From: Micrococcaceae bacterium UBA4005
Lineage (GTDB): Bacteria; Actinomycetota; Actinomycetes; Actinomycetales; Micrococcaceae
DNA length: 5,878 nt
Direction: 5' to 3'
Assembly (NCBI GenBank): GCA_002384315.1
Contig: DGBL01000139.1
Location: forward strand, 1-5,878
This document shows, in pieces, positions 3,486 to 5,878 of this stretch. The stretch's first letter is position 1; each line of letters begins with the position of its first letter. Under the pieces are notes generated by a model. That model worked only from the letters and a program-made list of their open reading frames with translations, was not told the origin of the DNA and made no database searches. A program made the translations under genes and the position numbers.

Positions 3486-5878
3486 GGCGAGCAGACCGAC
3501 CCGGCACAGACCACCGCCACCAGCGACCCCGCACCGACGGCGACGGCCGATGCCAGCACCACGGACGGCAGCACCACAGAACCGACCCCGATCGCCGGGC
3601 CAACGCCGGTAGCCGACGAGCCAGCTCCCGCCGAAACCACAGCGACCGAGCCATCCCCGACGGAGCCCACGGCTACCAGCGAACCCACTCCGGAACCGAC
3701 ACTCGCGCAGGAATCGACCGAGGCTGAGATTTCCACCCGCGAGGACCAGATCACCTCCTTCGTCCCGCCCCTGGACTGGAACCCCCTCGAAGAGCCGGGA
3801 GCCGAACCCCGGCTCGGTGAGCACCTCCCCGTCCCCGGAGATATTTCCCAAAGTTTCACCAGCGATACCCAGTTCGGAACCCAGGCCTATGGAAAACGCA
3901 CCGGCGATTTCAAGGTAAAGCTCGTGACGGTCAAACTCGCGGACAAGACCGACGCAGACGTCAAGGCGATCAACCTCGACGCCGCCCGGGCCTCGATCAC
4001 TTCCTCGAGTTCCTACTGGAAGAACGCCTCGATCAACAGACTCTCCATGACCCAGGTCAGCGAGGTGCGTGGATTCAAATCCGCAGCGAAGTCCACCCAG
4101 TCCTACGCCCAGATCATGGCCACGGTCACCAAGGAAATCGGATGGAAATTCAATTCCTATGAGGCCTTGGTCATCTTCGTTCCGAACTCGGACCTGAAGG
4201 ACTATTACGGCAATGGCGGGATTCTGGGCGGGGGCTTTACCGACAGCCCCACCAGCGGCCGGGTGATCATGCCCTACCCCTCGGCGGTAACCAATCCGGT
4301 CGTCGCGCACGAATTCGGGCACGTCCTCGGTCTCCACCATTCCAACTCCCTCTACTGCAGCAACGGCCGCGCGGACGTAGCTCGCTCCGGTGGCGGGTGG
4401 GCTGACAGCGCCTGCGCGTCATATGAGTACGGCGACACTGTTGACCTGATGGGCTTCGCCCAGGGATACATGCCGATGATCAACTCCTTCCTCTACGAAT
4501 TCGGTGGGTTCGGCCGGGGGGATGAGATCCGCAACGCTGGCATCATCACGGGCAGCAAACGGTACAACCTCACGGCCTGGGCGGGCACCGAAGCGAACCG
4601 CTCCGTGAAGTTCACCGACCCGATCAGCAAAGAGGTCTATTACCTCGAACTGCGCCTGCCCGTGGGCCGCGACACCTATAAAGCGGTGGACGGCAACCGT
4701 GGGGTGAAGATCATCCGCAAGGACAACCTCGGCTGGAACGGCAACGCCTCGATCGCACTGTTCCCCAACACCCGCTGGACCGGCTACTACAACCCGAACC
4801 ACGCATGGCAGCAGGGATCCACTTTCACCACCTACACCGGCACGAAAGTGAGCATCAACTCAGTCACCAGCACCGGGGCCACCGTCACCATCACCCAGCC
4901 CTACGACAGGGTTGACCGCCGCAGCAGCACTCCCGATTTCAATGGAGATGGGCGCGGGGACCTGCTGCACCGGCGCACCGACGGAAGCCTTTGGCTGAGC
5001 CCCGGAAACGGCGGCAACCAATTCGCTGCCCCCGTCCGGATCGGTACCGGCTGGCAGATCTTTACGCGCGTCTTTGGAACCGGAGACTTCACCGGCGACC
5101 GTAAAAACGACATCGTGGCCCGCGGCATCGACGGCGGACTCTGGCTCTACCCCGGAAACGGCGCTGGCGGCTTCTACGCCGCCAAGAAAATTGGTACCGG
5201 CTGGAATATCTTTGACGAGATCTTCCCCACCGGAGACGTGACCGGAGACGGGATCCCCGATATCGCTGGCCGGGCCTCCGGTGCCCTCTATATCTACCCG
5301 GGAAATGGTGCCAGCGGCTTCAAGTCGCGCATTGGTGCTGGTTCCGGCTGGGGCGGCCTCCGCATTGCCAGCGGTATCGGCGACCATACCGGCGACGGCG
5401 TCGCGGATCTCTACACCAGGAACTCCAGCGGCTACCTTTACCTGCACCGGGGCCTGGGCAACGGCCAATTCGCCTCACCCGTGAGGATCGGCAGCGGCTG
5501 GGGTGGTTTTACGGACATCTTCACCGGACAGGACATGAACCGCGACGGGAAGAACGACGTCGTAGTCCGTGCCTCCACCGGCACCCTCCGCGCGTACATG
5601 GGCAATGGCTCGGGAGTGTTCCTGAAGGAACTACCCCTCCGAAACCAGTGGGACTATATTGCCACCATCAATGGCACAGACTTCGACGGCAATGGCCTCA
5701 CCGACCTGCTCACCGTCGGAAGCGACGGCTACCTGCGCCTTCATTCAGGAAATGGTTCCGGAGCAGCCTATGCACCCCGCGCCCTGGGGCGCGGGTGGCA
5801 GAACTTTACAGCTCTGATGAACGGGCAGGACTTCGACGGCGACGGCAAGCCGGACCTGATCGCACGCACCTCCGCCGG
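3402..5878 (+). CDS. Secreted zinc metalloprotease (gametolysin/M11-like metzincin) with C-terminal FG-GAP/VCBS repeats, 3' end cut by window
   Basis: 825 codons are visible with no stop; the gene leaves the right edge. Order of parts: signal peptide (1-28, likely cleavage after Ala-Val-Ala at 26-28); Thr/Pro/Glu/Ala-rich linker (about 30-112); possible pro-region (about 113-165); catalytic domain from about 168 (KVKLVTVKL strand, later EALVIFVP) to about 385; a beta-rich region (about 386-505) including VYYLELRLPVGRD and GVKIIR, a pattern I associate with proteins of this type; then FG-GAP/VCBS-type repeats from Asp512. The zinc motif HEFGHVLGLHH gives His303, His307 and His313 as ligands and Glu304 as catalytic base. 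YGDTVDLMG (343-351) supplies the Met-turn at Met350, 37 residues after the last His. The YGD...MG form points to the M11-like group. The only two cysteines seen, 319 and 338, lie between these motifs and could form one disulfide. It should hydrolyse proteins outside the cell; the substrate is unknown. It is transcribed divergently from the tad operon. Metzincin is secure; the M11 assignment less so. Confidence 0.9.
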   Translation, partial: MRPTRLLQLIGSAALTVLLLSGALPAVAGEQTDPAQTTATSDPAPTATADASTTDGSTTEPTPIAGPTPVADEPAPAETTATEPSPTEPTATSEPTPEPTLAQESTEAEISTREDQITSFVPPLDWNPLEEPGAEPRLGEHLPVPGDISQSFTSDTQFGTQAYGKRTGDFKVKLVTVKLADKTDADVKAINLDAARASITSSSSYWKNASINRLSMTQVSEVRGFKSAAKSTQSYAQIMATVTKEIGWKFNSYEALVIFVPNSDLKDYYGNGGILGGGFTDSPTSGRVIMPYPSAVTNPVVAHEFGHVLGLHHSNSLYCSNGRADVARSGGGWADSACASYEYGDTVDLMGFAQGYMPMINSFLYEFGGFGRGDEIRNAGIITGSKRYNLTAWAGTEANRSVKFTDPISKEVYYLELRLPVGRDTYKAVDGNRGVKIIRKDNLGWNGNASIALFPNTRWTGYYNPNHAWQQGSTFTTYTGTKVSINSVTSTGATVTITQPYDRVDRRSSTPDFNGDGRGDLLHRRTDGSLWLSPGNGGNQFAAPVRIGTGWQIFTRVFGTGDFTGDRKNDIVARGIDGGLWLYPGNGAGGFYAAKKIGTGWNIFDEIFPTGDVTGDGIPDIAGRASGALYIYPGNGASGFKSRIGAGSGWGGLRIASGIGDHTGDGVADLYTRNSSGYLYLHRGLGNGQFASPVRIGSGWGGFTDIFTGQDMNRDGKNDVVVRASTGTLRAYMGNGSGVFLKELPLRNQWDYIATINGTDFDGNGLTDLLTVGSDGYLRLHSGNGSGAAYAPRALGRGWQNFTALMNGQDFDGDGKPDLIARTSA
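3489..3737 (+). other. Thr/Pro/Glu/Ala-rich low-complexity linker in the metalloprotease
   Basis: Residues about 30-112 consist almost wholly of Thr, Pro, Glu, Ala, Ser and Asp, with irregular EPT/EPTP/TAT units (for example PTEPTATSEPTPEPT). It is acidic, probably unstructured, and may be O-glycosylated or span the cell wall. Codons at the repeated units vary, so this is not a simple DNA tandem repeat. Confidence 0.75.
4935..5878 (+). repeat. FG-GAP/VCBS-type repeats with 49-50 residue period (six full, seventh begun)
   Basis: Units start with an acidic loop of the form D-x-(N/T/D)-x-(D/N)-x-x-x-D at Asp512, 562, 612, 661, 711, 760 and 810. DNA spacings are therefore 150, 150, 147, 150, 147 and 150 bases. 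The units share the pattern loop, then xxR or similar, DG/SGxLxL, a GNG or similar turn, Phe/Tyr, and usually IGxGW; the later units diverge. The first, third and ninth loop positions hold residues suited to calcium binding in most units, and the fifth is Asp or Asn. Such repeats usually fold as blades of a beta-propeller and often mediate binding to surfaces or glycans. Units 1 and 2 still share a 12-base identity (GGTACCGGCTGG at 5043 and 5193). Confidence 0.85.

Noticed and set aside
3459..4340. Long minus-strand open frame (293 codons) opposite the protease gene
   Set aside because: It mirrors the protease codons in GC-rich DNA. Its product is Gly/Arg/Val-rich without domains, while the plus strand encodes a signal peptide and intact zinc motif.
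4419..5468. Minus-strand open frames of 127 and 202 codons opposite the protease repeats
   Set aside because: Their apparent repeats (PAGT and similar) are the complement of the FG-GAP coding repeats; no binding site or domain supports them.

Overview
The window is high-GC DNA with Shine-Dalgarno-led genes, ATGA start/stop overlaps and a GTG-started exoprotein. This suggests an actinobacterium. The TadA sequence (opening MDAVRIVEDEV, with P-loop GATQAGKT) and the secreted FG-GAP repeat protein recall Arthrobacter and its relatives in the Micrococcaceae. That placement comes from recognising family style, not from a search.

Layout: positions 41-3062 hold three genes on the minus strand, read from right to left as tadA, tadB, tadC. 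They encode the cytoplasmic ATPase and the two inner-membrane platform proteins of a Tad/Flp (type IVc) pilus or type II-like secretion machine. Each junction is a 4-base ATGA overlap, so the three are almost certainly one translationally coupled operon. A good ribosome binding site lies 7 bases inside the left edge, so the operon probably continues leftwards beyond the window, most likely into pilin (Flp/TadE) genes. No tadZ/cpaE-like gene lies directly upstream of tadA.

Positions 3063-3401 are a divergent intergenic region of 339 bases with lower GC. It holds a plausible tadA promoter, a plausible rightward promoter, and a perfect 6-5-6 inverted repeat lying between the -35 and -10 of the rightward promoter.

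From 3402 a large gene runs on the plus strand out of the right edge; 825 codons are visible. It encodes a secreted zinc metalloprotease: signal peptide, Thr/Pro/Glu/Ala-rich linker, metzincin catalytic domain (HEFGHVLGLHH plus a YGDTVDLMG Met-turn, gametolysin/M11-like), a beta-rich region, then FG-GAP/VCBS-type repeats with a 49-50 residue period and Ca-binding-like loops. Six full repeats and the start of a seventh are visible.

How they fit together: TadA powers assembly on the TadB/TadC platform of a surface pilus. The divergent gene makes an exported protease with a probable beta-propeller. Shared control, or a shared role in adhesion or use of macromolecules, is possible but is only inferred from gene order. 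No RNA genes, mobile elements or CRISPR arrays were seen.
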